Shown: positions 25,388 to 33,137, numbered from the stretch's first letter. The stretch is 64,000 nucleotides of DNA from Clostridiales bacterium (GCA_031287685.1 JAITSQ010000001.1:31786-95785); one strand, 5' to 3'. Notes: generated by a model not told the origin, from the letters alone. A program made the numbers and translations.

Positions 25388-25663
25388 TTACCTGAATTTG
25401 GCGCTTTTAACGACGGGCTTCGTCATATATTTTTCTTTCGTGGCCAGCCCGCCGCGTATATGGCGCTCGGATTTGTTGATTTCAAGCACCCTGCGGGCCT
25501 CGCCCGCCAGTTTCGGGTTCACCAGCAGAAGCCGCTCGGTCACGTCCTTATGCACTGTGGATTTCGATATGCCGAACTTTTTCGCGGCGTCCCTGACCGT
25601 GGCGTTACTGTCGATTATATACTTGGCAACACAAGCGGCGCGTTCCTCTATATAAGCCTTCAT
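25388..25663 (-). CDS. spoIIID: Stage III sporulation transcriptional regulator SpoIIID
   Basis: The 91-residue protein aligns by eye along its length with Bacillus SpoIIID: MKAYIEERAACVAKYI, then the helix-turn-helix VRDAAKKFGISKSTVHKDVTERL, NPKLAGEAR and the basic C-terminal region SERHIRGGLATKEKYM. SpoIIID switches the mother-cell programme from sigma-E to sigma-K genes. The ATG at 25663 is chosen because AGGGAGG lies upstream and the family starts here; the longer frame adds 7 residues without support. Confidence 0.95.
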   Translation of the reverse strand: MKAYIEERAACVAKYIIDSNATVRDAAKKFGISKSTVHKDVTERLLLVNPKLAGEARRVLEINKSERHIRGGLATKEKYMTKPVVKSAKFR

Positions 25664-25737
25664 TGAGATTGCCTCCCTGAACACGTTTAGTCAATTTTAT
25701 GAAGGTTTGCCGCGAATTATGTTAAGGAGTTGATTTT

Positions 25738-26163
25738 ATGCGGATTTCGGCAAAATCGAGATATGCCGTGGCTAGCCTGACCTATATGGGCCAGCTGAGC
25801 GACAACGAGCTTGTGACTCTTTCGGCGCTGTCCGAAAGGCTGAAAATATCCAAAATTTACCTGGAGCAGGTTTTTTCGCTGCTCCGGCTCTCCGGCATTG
25901 TTACCGCCGCCAAGGGCGCGCAGGGCGGATACCGCTTGACCAGGCCGACCTCGGAAATAACCGTCCTGGACGTTTTAGCCGGGACGGAGGCCCAGCTTTT
26001 TGACAAACCGGAAAAAACCGTGGAAATGGAGAATATCGAGCGGGCTATGCGCTCCGGGCTTTTTGAGAAGCTCGACGCGGCGGTGCGGGGCGCGCTCTCC
26101 TCCGTCACGATAGCGGATTTGGCGGCGCTTGCCGGCGACGGCGGCTATATGTATTATCTATAG
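25738..26163 (+). CDS. Rrf2 family transcriptional regulator lacking cluster cysteines
   Basis: A 141-residue Rrf2-type winged helix: MRISAKSRYAVASLTYMGQ, LSERLKISKIYLEQVFSLLRLSGIVTAAKGAQGGYRLTRP. These are the DNA-binding and wing motifs of IscR/CymR/NsrR. The whole sequence contains no cysteine, so it cannot ligate an Fe-S cluster the way IscR does; it is closer in that respect to CymR-type members. TTAAGGAG lies upstream of the ATG. Followed at once by a strong terminator. Confidence 0.88.
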   Translation: MRISAKSRYAVASLTYMGQLSDNELVTLSALSERLKISKIYLEQVFSLLRLSGIVTAAKGAQGGYRLTRPTSEITVLDVLAGTEAQLFDKPEKTVEMENIERAMRSGLFEKLDAAVRGALSSVTIADLAALAGDGGYMYYL

Positions 26164-26169
26164 CGCCAC

Positions 26170-26206
26170 AAAAAAGCAACCCCCGGCAAGAAGGGGTTGC
26201 TTTTTT
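26170..26206 (+). terminator. Rho-independent terminator of the Rrf2 gene
   Basis: AAAAAAGCAACCCC pairs with GGGGTTGCTTTTTT around a short loop containing GGCAAG. The final T-run ends just before the tRNA gene on the other strand. Confidence 0.9.
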
Positions 26207-26207
26207 A

Positions 26208-26281
26208 TGGGCCCTCAGGGACTCGAACCCAGGACCGTCCGGTTATGAGCCGGATGCTCTAACCAACTGAGCTAAGGGCCC
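26208..26281 (-). tRNA. tRNA-Met (anticodon CAT), elongator type
   Basis: Read on the minus strand, a 74-base cloverleaf has acceptor arms GGGCCCT/AGGGCCC, D-arm GCTC/GAGC, anticodon stem TCCGG/CCGGA with loop CTCATAA (anticodon CAT), and T-loop TTCGAGT. No CCA is encoded. The T-stem has one T-T mismatch (CTGGG against CCCTG). A CAT anticodon could also be an Ile tRNA modified to lysidine. The overall sequence looks like elongator tRNA-Met. Confidence 0.9.
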
Positions 26282-26433
26282 TAAAATTAACACGCTTATG
26301 TATTATATCACAACTCTGACGCTCTGTCAAGTTTTTTTGTCCTTTTACGAAAAAATAATCAAGGCCGACAAACGCGCATTTATTTCCCATCACCTCCGAA
26401 TTGTTTCACATATGTTACAGATTGAATTTTAGA

Positions 26434-26462
26434 TTGACATAGTGTACAGGCTGGGATACAAT
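26434..26462 (+). promoter_or_regulatory. Strong sigma-A promoter of the RiPP locus
   Basis: TTGACA at 26434-26439 and TACAAT at 26457-26462 are separated by exactly 17 bases. The box pair is near consensus and sits about 115 bases upstream of the first precursor reading frame. A small inverted repeat (GGAAGC/GCTTCC, 26476-26495) lies in the leader. The preceding 150 bases are AT-rich with no gene. Confidence 0.8.
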
Positions 26463-26578
26463 GTAATTGTACTCGGAAGCATTTTACAGCTTCCGGTATA
26501 CGTTGCAATGTTATACTGCGCGCGCAGCAAAAACTTTGCGGGAAAACAAAAAATCATAACAAAGAGAGGATTTTCATT

Positions 26579-26698
26579 ATGAATAACATCGAAATCAGCT
26601 AAGTTCAGGTAACTGAAACAAATATCGGAGTTACGCCTTACGGCGGCATTATTTGCGGCATAGGCTGCGACGGCGGGGTTTGCGGAGTATGGTGCTGA
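26579..26698 (+). pseudogene. RiPP precursor peptide 1, broken by an in-frame stop
   Basis: From the ATG at 26579 the frame reads MNNIEIS, then a TAA, then continues to a natural TGA at 26696: VQVTETNIG..., with a core GGIICGIGCDGG and ending VCGVWC. It aligns with precursor 2, which has MNNIEINE at the same place, so the stop is a GAA-to-TAA change. AGAGAGGA precedes the start. The core has four Cys in two C-G-x-x-C units, like the intact precursors. It is a decayed copy unless the stop is read through. Confidence 0.75.
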
Positions 26699-26761
26699 TT
26701 CGCCCCGCGATAAAAAATTCAAAAACAAAACAAATAACGACATACTTGGGAGAGTTATATT

Positions 26762-26923
26762 ATGAATAACATAGAAATCAACGAAATCACGATAACCAAC
26801 CAAAACGCCGCGGCCGAGCCTTTCGCCGAAGGCGGAGGCTGCTTAGCCTTCACAGGCAACGCCTGCGGCGGGGCTTGCATAAGCCTCAACCCGATCGGCA
26901 CCGTCTGCGGCTTGGGCTGCTAA
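26762..26923 (+). CDS. RiPP precursor peptide 2 (Cys/Gly-rich, 53 aa)
   Basis: A 53-residue peptide begins MNNIEINEITITNQN (leader-like, acidic) and then has a core with five Cys: GGGCLAFTGNACGGAC, ISLNPIGT and VCGLGC. Cys spacing at the C-terminus is C-G-x-x-C, shared with the two sibling peptides. A Shine-Dalgarno-like GGGAGAG precedes the ATG at 26762. The leader/core layout next to a radical SAM-SPASM gene indicates a ribosomally made, thioether-bridged peptide (sactipeptide or ranthipeptide type). The linkage chemistry is inferred. Confidence 0.75.
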   Translation: MNNIEINEITITNQNAAAEPFAEGGGCLAFTGNACGGACISLNPIGTVCGLGC

Positions 26924-26976
26924 ATCGGTTATTTCCAAATATAGCAATTTTCAAAAAAATTTACGGAGGTATTTTT

Positions 26977-27126
26977 ATGAACGAAATTATTGTAAAAGAA
27001 TACGACGTTACTTTAAGTTCCGGCGTTCAAACGACCGTGGTTCCGCTGTCGTCGGAGGGCAGCCTCTGCGGCCTGGGCTGCTCGGGCACAGGTTCGCAAT
27101 GCGGCATATTCTGCTCGAACAAGTAA
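26977..27126 (+). CDS. RiPP precursor peptide 3 (Cys/Gly-rich, 49 aa)
   Basis: A 49-residue peptide starts MNEIIVKEYDVTLSSG after a strong GGAGGT (26965-26970). The C-terminal core LCGLGCSGTGSQ plus CGIFCSNK has four Cys at residues 31, 35, 42 and 46, that is two C-G-x-x-C units. A longer upstream frame exists but overlaps precursor 2 and has no ribosome binding site. It is followed by a perfect hairpin and then the maturase gene. Confidence 0.78.
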   Translation: MNEIIVKEYDVTLSSGVQTTVVPLSSEGSLCGLGCSGTGSQCGIFCSNK

Positions 27127-27147
27127 CCCGATAGATTTTGCACGGTG

Positions 27148-27183
27148 TTTTGAGTCGTCTGAAAAACTTCAGACGACTCAAAA
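27148..27183. repeat. 16-bp perfect hairpin, member of the palindromic repeat family
   Basis: The arms TTTTGAGTCGTCTGAA and TTCAGACGACTCAAAA enclose AAAC. The flanks, read on the minus strand, are AAGAAGGCGG on one side and ACACCGTGCAAAATC on the other. These match the flanks of the elements at 4.0, 18.4, 33.1 and 44.0 kb. It stands between precursor 3 and the maturase gene, where it could act as an attenuator or processing site. A second inverted pair, CTCAAATAA/TTATTTGAG, lies at about 27203-27245. Confidence 0.7.
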
Positions 27184-27340
27184 CCGCCTTCTTAATACGC
27201 CTCAAATAAGTAAGCCGCGTAACCACCCACCGTTCGTTTATTTGAGATGTAAAACGGAATTGCTATACCGGCGGAAATTCGCCGCAAAGGCGGCGTTCAG
27301 AGCCTGTTCAAACAACTTTCTCAACACGGGAGGACGCGGA

Positions 27341-28759
27341 ATGAGGGTTCATTTCATTGAAAAAGGGGAGCGCTTTATAGCGTATTTTCCCGACAGCAAA
27401 AGATTTTTTAACGTAAACGAAAATGGGAAAAACCTTATATCCATGCTCGCCTCCGGCGAAGCCGACGACGCTATTTGCCTGAAACTTAATATTAACGCGG
27501 AAACTCTGCTTGAATACAAGGACAGAATAGGGGCTTTTCCAAAGACGAAGTCTCCGGATTGTTTAAATCTTTTTGGACAAGCCGAAACGCCGGACAAGCC
27601 CGCCGCTGAGAAAAAAAGCCCCGCGGCTGCCGCGAAAAGGCTGTCTCGGTTAGTCGTCCATCTGGCGAACGCCTGCAATCTTATGTGTCAGTACTGCTAC
27701 GCGAACGGCGGAGTTTATCTTTCGCGAGAAGGCGTTATGACCTTGGAAACGCTCAAAAAAACGCTGGACGTGTTTTACGAAAGATACGACGCGATAAGCG
27801 CGATTCAAATGTTCGGCGGGGAGCCGCTTCTTAATATGCCGGCTGTCGAGTATATATGCGAATACGTCCGTGATATTGATAAAAAGCGCGGCTGTACGAC
27901 GATGCTGGGCATAGTCACGAACGGGATTCTCATAGACGACAAATTCTGCGATTTGACCGTTAAGTATAACATCAGCGTAACGGTAAGCTATGACGGAGAC
28001 GAGAAAGTCAACAACCTCCTGAGGCCTTTTCCGGACGGCTCCGGCTCTTCGTTAAATATATTGGAAAATATACGCAGACTCAGAAGCGTTTCGTCGCAGC
28101 CGAGCGTCATAGAGGCTACATATACTCAGCATCATATTGATAACGGCGTAAGCGTCCTTGACGCGGTAAAACACATCAAAGATAACTTCCCGGACATTCA
28201 CGTGCATTTAGTGCCGGCGGGCGGCGAAAAGGGCTGCGGTTTCGCGCTGAGGGAAATGACCGGGTTTGTGGACTCCGTGGACGAGATTTTTAAGCGGAAC
28301 AAGGAAACGCCCGGCGCGAACTATGCGTATTCCCTTGTTCAAAGGTTCGTAAACGGCTTAGCTAGTAAAGCGCCCGGAAGCCAGTACATCTGCGACGCGG
28401 GCGTCGGCACGATTTCCGTTTCGTCGGAGGGTGCCGTTTACCCCTGCTTTATGTTTACCGATATGGAGGATTTAAGGCTCGGCACTATTTTTGACGACAA
28501 TCTTTTTGAAGGCGAAAATTTCAAAGGCGTGCTCCGGTGTATGCACGAATTTAATCAAAAATCAGACAACGAGCAATGCCGGAAATGTTATATAGACACG
28601 CTGTGCAACGGCTGCCTGGGGCTGAACCGGATGTTTACGGGAAGCATTTATAAATTGGACGAGCGGGTCTGCGGTATGTTCAGGGACATGGCCGAAAAAG
28701 TTATCCTGAACCTGGCCGAAAATATCGACAAACAAGAATCCATAAAGCAGAGCGTGTAA
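27341..28759 (+). CDS. Radical SAM-SPASM peptide maturase
   Basis: The 472-residue enzyme starts at the ATG 27341 after GGGAGG. The first 80 residues (FIEKGERFIAYFPDSKRFFNVNENG) look like a PqqD-type RiPP recognition element. The radical SAM cluster motif is CNLMCQYCYANGG (C-x3-C-x2-C) near residue 113, followed by MFGGEP. The C-terminal SPASM region binds auxiliary clusters: CDAGVGTISVSSEGAVYPC, then CRKCYIDTLCNGC and ERVCGMF. Such enzymes form Cys thioether bonds in sactipeptides and ranthipeptides. A Cys-rich-peptide maturase of the CcpM type is another possible subfamily. The linker between recognition and catalytic domains holds a palindromic repeat (about 27550-27600). Confidence 0.9.
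   Translation: MRVHFIEKGERFIAYFPDSKRFFNVNENGKNLISMLASGEADDAICLKLNINAETLLEYKDRIGAFPKTKSPDCLNLFGQAETPDKPAAEKKSPAAAAKRLSRLVVHLANACNLMCQYCYANGGVYLSREGVMTLETLKKTLDVFYERYDAISAIQMFGGEPLLNMPAVEYICEYVRDIDKKRGCTTMLGIVTNGILIDDKFCDLTVKYNISVTVSYDGDEKVNNLLRPFPDGSGSSLNILENIRRLRSVSSQPSVIEATYTQHHIDNGVSVLDAVKHIKDNFPDIHVHLVPAGGEKGCGFALREMTGFVDSVDEIFKRNKETPGANYAYSLVQRFVNGLASKAPGSQYICDAGVGTISVSSEGAVYPCFMFTDMEDLRLGTIFDDNLFEGENFKGVLRCMHEFNQKSDNEQCRKCYIDTLCNGCLGLNRMFTGSIYKLDERVCGMFRDMAEKVILNLAENIDKQESIKQSV
27545..27602 (+). repeat. Palindromic element inside the maturase gene, in frame
   Basis: GGATTGTTTAAATCTTTTTG followed by GACAAGCCGAAACGCCGGACAAG is a degenerate copy of the hairpin plus flank seen at 33.1 and 44.0 kb. 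It has the same TCTT loop and the ACGCCG-x2-CAA flank. It encodes PDCLNLFGQAETPDKP, which parallels FGCLNLFRQPKTPSKT in the gene at 44 kb in the same reading frame. Confidence 0.65.
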
Positions 28760-28761
28760 AT

Positions 28762-30543
28762 ATGTTTAAGGGTATATGGCGCTTAATAAAATACAGTTTC
28801 AGCTTCAGCAAAGCGTATGTTCTTCTTATGGTGCTGAAACAGCTCGTTATTACGTTTATGTCCGTAGCGGGCATAGTCCTGCCCAGATATATAATAGATT
28901 CCTCGTTTATTTCGCGCGATTATTCCGCGGGAATGAGGTTCATATACGTTTTTGTCGGAATTACGCTCTTCGGCGGCGTGCTGTCGTCCTTTTTGTCGAA
29001 CAAAATCCTGCTGTGCAAAATGATTGTATATAAAGAATTTCAGCTGTTTATCGGCAGACGAATGATGGAGGCCGATTATCAGCATATAGAAAGCGAAAAC
29101 TTTCTTAATATAAAAGAAAAAGCGAGTAAATTTCTCTACGGAAACGGCAGTTTCGCCGGGATACTCGAAGCGTCTATGGACGTGTTCGGAAAAACGCTCG
29201 TGCTTATAAGCACGGCGGCGATTATTTCCTCTCTGGGCGTAAAGCTGTTTCTGCTGCTGCTGCTGACAATTTTCGCCAGCGCCTGGGCGGACGCGCGCTC
29301 AAAAAAGAAAAACATAATTATAAATATGGAGAGAATACCGATAGAGCGGCGCGGGCTTTATTTCGCCGGCATTATGGCGGATTTTCGCTACGGCAAGGAG
29401 ATACGCATATATAATCTGATTGACTGGCTGTCCGATAAATATAACAAACTGCTTAACCATATGCAGGGGTTTTATGAAAAAACCTGCCGGAATAATTTCA
29501 GGGCGTCCGCCGTGGGTATTCTGCTCAGTTCCGCTCAGCAGTTTATAATATACGTCGTGCTGCTCTTTAAGGCTATGTCGGGGCTGATAACCGTCGGGGC
29601 GTTTACGATGTTTATCAATTCGGTTTACACGTTTTCGTCGGCCATTAAGGATATCGCCGCCGCCGTCATCGATATGAGCCAGTATAACATTTATTACGCG
29701 GCTTTTGAGGAATACCTCAGTATTCCTCAGCGCGCGCGCTCCGGAAACCTGAAGCCCGATTTTGACAAAAACAATCTGACCATACGTTTTGACAAGGTTT
29801 CCTATAAATATCCCGGACAGGAAAACTACGCGCTCCGGGATGTAAATATTGAAATAAACCCGGCGGAAAAAATAGCCATAGCGGGCGAAAACGGCGCTGG
29901 CAAGACGACGTTCATAAAACTGCTGACAAGAATTTATCAGCCTTCGGAGGGCGCGATATATATAAACGGAATCGACATTCAGGAGATAGACTACGGCTTT
30001 TATACGTCCCTGTTCGCCGTCACGTTTCAGGATTTTAAGCTGTTTTCCGTATCGCTTAAGGAAAACGTCGCCCTGTCTGATTCGTCGGCGGAAGATTCCG
30101 AGGTTCTCGGCGTTTTGAAAAAATCCGGGTTTGAAAACAAAATCGAGAATCTGAAAAACGGAGTAAACACAAGCGTATTCAGGGATTTTGATATGTCCGG
30201 GTTTGTGCCCTCCGGCGGCGAAAGCCAGAAAATCGCCATAGCCGCGGCGCTCTACAAAGACTCGCCTATCGTCATACTGGACGAGCCGACGGCGGCGCTT
30301 GACCCGCAAGCCGAATATAATTTATACACGCAGTTTGATTCGTTATTCAGCAACAAGATTGCGATTTATATTTCACACAGGTTGTCAAGCACCAAATTCT
30401 GTGATAAAATTATCACAATAGACAAAGGGCGGATTGCCGAATTCGGCTCGCACGAGGATTTAATGCTTCAGGACAAGCTGTACGCGCGGCTTTTCAAGAT
30501 GCAAGCGGAATTATATTTCGCGCGGAAGCAGGATATTTTCTAA
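28762..30543 (+). CDS. ABC exporter (fused TM and ATPase), probably for the RiPP
   Basis: The 593-residue half-transporter has about six membrane helices in residues 1-310 and an ATPase domain: Walker A GENGAGKTTFIK, a Q-loop FAVTFQDFKLFS, signature PSGGESQKIAIAAAL, Walker B PIVILDEPTAALD and H-loop ISHRLSS. It has no C39 leader-peptidase domain, so leader removal needs another protease. It starts 2 bases after the maturase stop, so the two are co-translated. Likely exports the modified peptide. Confidence 0.88.
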   Translation: MFKGIWRLIKYSFSFSKAYVLLMVLKQLVITFMSVAGIVLPRYIIDSSFISRDYSAGMRFIYVFVGITLFGGVLSSFLSNKILLCKMIVYKEFQLFIGRRMMEADYQHIESENFLNIKEKASKFLYGNGSFAGILEASMDVFGKTLVLISTAAIISSLGVKLFLLLLLTIFASAWADARSKKKNIIINMERIPIERRGLYFAGIMADFRYGKEIRIYNLIDWLSDKYNKLLNHMQGFYEKTCRNNFRASAVGILLSSAQQFIIYVVLLFKAMSGLITVGAFTMFINSVYTFSSAIKDIAAAVIDMSQYNIYYAAFEEYLSIPQRARSGNLKPDFDKNNLTIRFDKVSYKYPGQENYALRDVNIEINPAEKIAIAGENGAGKTTFIKLLTRIYQPSEGAIYINGIDIQEIDYGFYTSLFAVTFQDFKLFSVSLKENVALSDSSAEDSEVLGVLKKSGFENKIENLKNGVNTSVFRDFDMSGFVPSGGESQKIAIAAALYKDSPIVILDEPTAALDPQAEYNLYTQFDSLFSNKIAIYISHRLSSTKFCDKIITIDKGRIAEFGSHEDLMLQDKLYARLFKMQAELYFARKQDIF

Positions 30544-30550
30544 AAACCCA

Positions 30551-30665
30551 GAGCAAGGAAGCGGCTTTTTGGCGCGGTCACGAGCGTTTGCAACAGCTTT
30601 TTGGCGGAGCCAAAATAGCGAACGCAAACGTGGGGAGGCGGCGAAAAACGCTGCGCAAGCCGTCG
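30551..30665. repeat. Composite palindromic repeat between ABC genes
   Basis: The sequence GCAAGGAAGCGGCTTTTTGG near the left and GGCGAAAAACGCTGCGCAAGCC near the right form an outer inverted pair. An inner stem GCGTTTGC / GCAAACG encloses a GGCGGAGCC hairpin. The left flank matches the AAGAAGGnGGCTTTTTGG core of the family. It fills the 156-base gap between the exporter and the next ABC gene. Confidence 0.6.
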
Positions 30666-30699
30666 TTTCTATACCTATGGGTACTCGGAGGGCTTAAAT

Positions 30700-31623
30700 T
30701 TGAACGAATATATTTTACAGACCCATAATATCTCAAAGGAATACAACGGCGTAAAGACGCTTGACGACGTAAGCGTCAGCATCCGCGCCGGGCGTCTGTA
30801 CGGGTTTATCGGGCAAAACGGCGCGGGCAAAACGACTTTGTTCCGCATAATAGCGGGACTGTCCTGCCCCACGAGCGGCAGGCTCTCCTTATTCGGGGCG
30901 TCGGGCGGAAAAGAGCTTGCCGCCGCGCGCAGGCGTATGGGCAGCCTTATCGAAACCCCGGCGCTTTATCCCGATATGACCGCGTATGAGAACCTGGAAA
31001 TACATCAGGTGCGGGCAAAAACGAAAGACAGGCGCGCAATCAACGAAACCCTTGAGTTAGTCAGCCTTACCGACACGGGCAAAAAACGCGCGAAGGATTT
31101 TTCGCTTGGTATGAAGCAGCGCCTGGCGATTGGCGCGGCCCTCGTCGGCGATCCGGAGTTTTTATTGCTGGACGAGCCTATAAACGGGCTTGACCCGCTT
31201 GGCATAGCGGAAATGCGAGAGGCGCTCCGGCGGCTCTGCTCCGAGCGGAAAATGACCATACTAATAAGCAGTCATTTACTGCCGGAGCTTTATCAGCTGG
31301 CCTCTAACTATATTTTTATCGACCGCGGCCGAATCCTTGAGGAAACGACGCTGTCCCGGCTCTGCGAAAAATGCGCGCGGCATATATCCATTACCGTGAA
31401 CGACACGGCTCTGGCCGCCAGCGTTCTGGAGCGCGACTTAGGCGCGTCGAATTTCAAGGCAGCGCCGGACGGCACGATTGAGCTGTTTGATTTTGTAGAC
31501 CGGCCGGAAGCCGTGTCGAAAGCCCTTGTTGAGCGCGGAGTCGCTCTTTCAAGAATCTCGGCGGAGAGCGAAAGCCTCGAAAGTTATTTCATCAATTTGA
31601 TAGGCGGTGGTGAGCGTGGCTGA
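30700..31623 (+). CDS. ABC transporter ATPase, BcrA/LanF-like (self-immunity type)
   Basis: The 307-residue ATPase starts at a TTG (30700) after CGGAGGG. Motifs: Walker A GQNGAGKTTLF, Q-loop region SLIETPALYPDMTAYENLEIHQ, signature FSLGMKQRLAIGAAL, Walker B FLLLDEPINGLDPLGI and ISSHLL. The C-terminal 90 residues resemble the BcrA-type extension. With the ABC-2 permease next door it forms a two-gene exporter typical of lantibiotic or bacitracin immunity. An immunity role in this RiPP locus is inferred from position. Confidence 0.9.
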   Translation: MNEYILQTHNISKEYNGVKTLDDVSVSIRAGRLYGFIGQNGAGKTTLFRIIAGLSCPTSGRLSLFGASGGKELAAARRRMGSLIETPALYPDMTAYENLEIHQVRAKTKDRRAINETLELVSLTDTGKKRAKDFSLGMKQRLAIGAALVGDPEFLLLDEPINGLDPLGIAEMREALRRLCSERKMTILISSHLLPELYQLASNYIFIDRGRILEETTLSRLCEKCARHISITVNDTALAASVLERDLGASNFKAAPDGTIELFDFVDRPEAVSKALVERGVALSRISAESESLESYFINLIGGGERG

Positions 31624-32359
31624 TATTATCAGAGCGGAGCTTTATAACCTTAAGCGCAGCCGGGGGTATAAATGGCTGCTGGCGGTGGACGCGGCGCTGT
31701 GCGTTCTTCTAATCGTCTCCTTACTCCTTCAGCATAGAGTCGTCTATTCGGGAAAGCTGTTGTTTGAAAACGGGTTCCGGGATTTTTTATTCATCATTAT
31801 CTGCGCGGTTTTCGCGGGGCTTTCTATCGGCGCTGATTTCTCGAGCAGGACGATTAACCGCCATATCGCGTCCGGCTATGAGCGCGTGAGCGTGCTGGCC
31901 GGCAAAACCGCCGTATATTTTATCGCCGCGGTGCCGCTGTTTTCTATTTACCCGATTATTTCGGGTATCGCCGGAAGCCTGATTTGGAGTTGGGGCGAAC
32001 CGCTTACGGCTTCCTCCATAGCCCATATAGCGCTTGTTTTTATAATGAGCGCGACGCTGAATCTCGGAATATGCGGTTTTTTCGTTTTCTGTTCTTTTCT
32101 GCTTCAGGACGCGGGCAAGTCTATCGCCTGCTCAATCGTGGGGCATTTAGTACTGAGTACGATGCTCCGGATGATTGGCAGAGCCGTCCCTTGGTTCGGC
32201 AAAATAACAAACTTGCTGCCGATCAGTCTGATAGAACAGGTCGGTGAGCTTAGCGCGTCCGGCAAGGGCATTTTTCTCGCGCTGGCGTCCGGCGCGGTTT
32301 CGGCGTTGTTTTTTGTCCTGGCGGCTTACGCCGTTTATAGAAAAGCGGAGCTGAAGTAG
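31607..32359 (+). CDS. ABC-2 type permease, BcrB/LanG-like
   Basis: A 250-residue membrane protein with six hydrophobic segments: WLLAVDAALCVLLIVSLLL, DFLFIIICAVFAGLSIG, TAVYFIAAVPLFSIYPIISGIAG, AHIALVFIMSATLNLGICGFFVF and further helices. The cytosolic motif DFSSRTINRHIASGYERVSVLAGK is characteristic of ABC-2 immunity permeases. It overlaps the ATPase gene by 17 bases; a GTG at 31616 is an alternative start. Partner of the BcrA-like ATPase. Confidence 0.85.
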   Translation: MVSVADIIRAELYNLKRSRGYKWLLAVDAALCVLLIVSLLLQHRVVYSGKLLFENGFRDFLFIIICAVFAGLSIGADFSSRTINRHIASGYERVSVLAGKTAVYFIAAVPLFSIYPIISGIAGSLIWSWGEPLTASSIAHIALVFIMSATLNLGICGFFVFCSFLLQDAGKSIACSIVGHLVLSTMLRMIGRAVPWFGKITNLLPISLIEQVGELSASGKGIFLALASGAVSALFFVLAAYAVYRKAELK

Positions 32360-32422
32360 CGCGGTTTCCCTGAGCGCCGGCGAATTTATTTGCTCGGTGC
32401 TTTCTTGGAATTGCGCGGATTT

Positions 32423-33010
32423 TTACGCCAACGACTTTTTCAACCGCTCAATCAAATCCCTCACCGCTTTATCCCCGCAAACACACAAATGTTTCATATG
32501 GATTGTTTTAATTTCCCGCGCTCCGGGGTTTGTCAGTTCAAATTCCCGCGCCGCCGCCGCGCCGAGCGGTATAATTATTTCCGCGTTGGAAGCCTCGACA
32601 ACTCTCCAGAACAATGAGTTGCTCCGCGCTATAACCCGCTTTTTCACGCGCCGCAGCTTTTTTAATTCCTTGTCGTCCTTCGCGGGATATGTATAAATAT
32701 TTGTCTCAATTACGGGAGTTTTTAATTCCGCTTCAATTAAATCGACAAGACTTTCAATCCTTGCCCTTATCCTTGACGCGGAGTTCTGCCGCGCTTTGTT
32801 CCGCACGCTCTCGTAAAGCCGAATAAATTTATAATAATCGGACAACGCCTCAAGATACGCCTCTACAGGCGCGTCAAGCGGCGTTATTCGCGTCGTCGGG
32901 GTCAGCCCCGCGACTATTATCCTCGCGCCTTCTGAATTTCCTTTGCACAAACAGGGGCGCAAATAAGGGGTTTTCTCATCCGTATAAACGTCGTCTTTAG
33001 AAAACTCCAT
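32423..33010 (-). CDS. Uracil-DNA glycosylase superfamily-like protein (tentative)
   Basis: About 195 residues without signal or membrane segment. Motifs ARIIVAGLTPTTRITPLD near residue 30, ETNIYTYPAK in the middle, EIIIPLGAAAAREF and IKTIHMKHLC near the end follow the order of UDG-fold motifs (active-site G-x-x-P, central strand, terminal H-containing loop). That pattern is suggestive only. The ATG at 33010 follows GGGGGG. Convergent with the ABC permease gene. Confidence 0.4.
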   Translation of the reverse strand: MEFSKDDVYTDEKTPYLRPCLCKGNSEGARIIVAGLTPTTRITPLDAPVEAYLEALSDYYKFIRLYESVRNKARQNSASRIRARIESLVDLIEAELKTPVIETNIYTYPAKDDKELKKLRRVKKRVIARSNSLFWRVVEASNAEIIIPLGAAAAREFELTNPGAREIKTIHMKHLCVCGDKAVRDLIERLKKSLA

Positions 33011-33037
33011 TATGCCCCCCATTTATTTAACAACGTG

Positions 33038-33137
33038 TTAGACAAAAATGAGGCCGTCGAAGAATAGGGTTTTGGTTTGTCTAAAAAGATTTAGACAAAC
33101 CAAAACGCCGAGCAAAACCGACCACCTTTTTGTCAGA
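33038..33137. repeat. MITE-like palindromic element upstream of the UDG-like gene
   Basis: The termini are inverted: TTAGACAAAAATGAGG at 33038-33053 and, reverse-complemented from 33122-33137, TCTGACAAAAAGGTGG. In the centre a perfect 17-bp stem GTTTTGGTTTGTCTAAA / TTTAGACAAACCAAAAC has loop AAGA, and GCCGAGCAAAACC follows. Loop and flank are the same as in the copy inside the gene at 44 kb. Confidence 0.7.

Noticed and set aside
26208..26281. tRNA gene as the integration site of the RiPP locus
   Set aside because: No integrase and no repeated tRNA 3' end were seen beyond the RiPP genes, so island insertion at the tRNA is not supported.
29299..30309. A 336-codon minus-strand frame opposite the ABC exporter
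   Set aside because: The plus-strand frame has all ABC motifs; the antisense product is basic and featureless.
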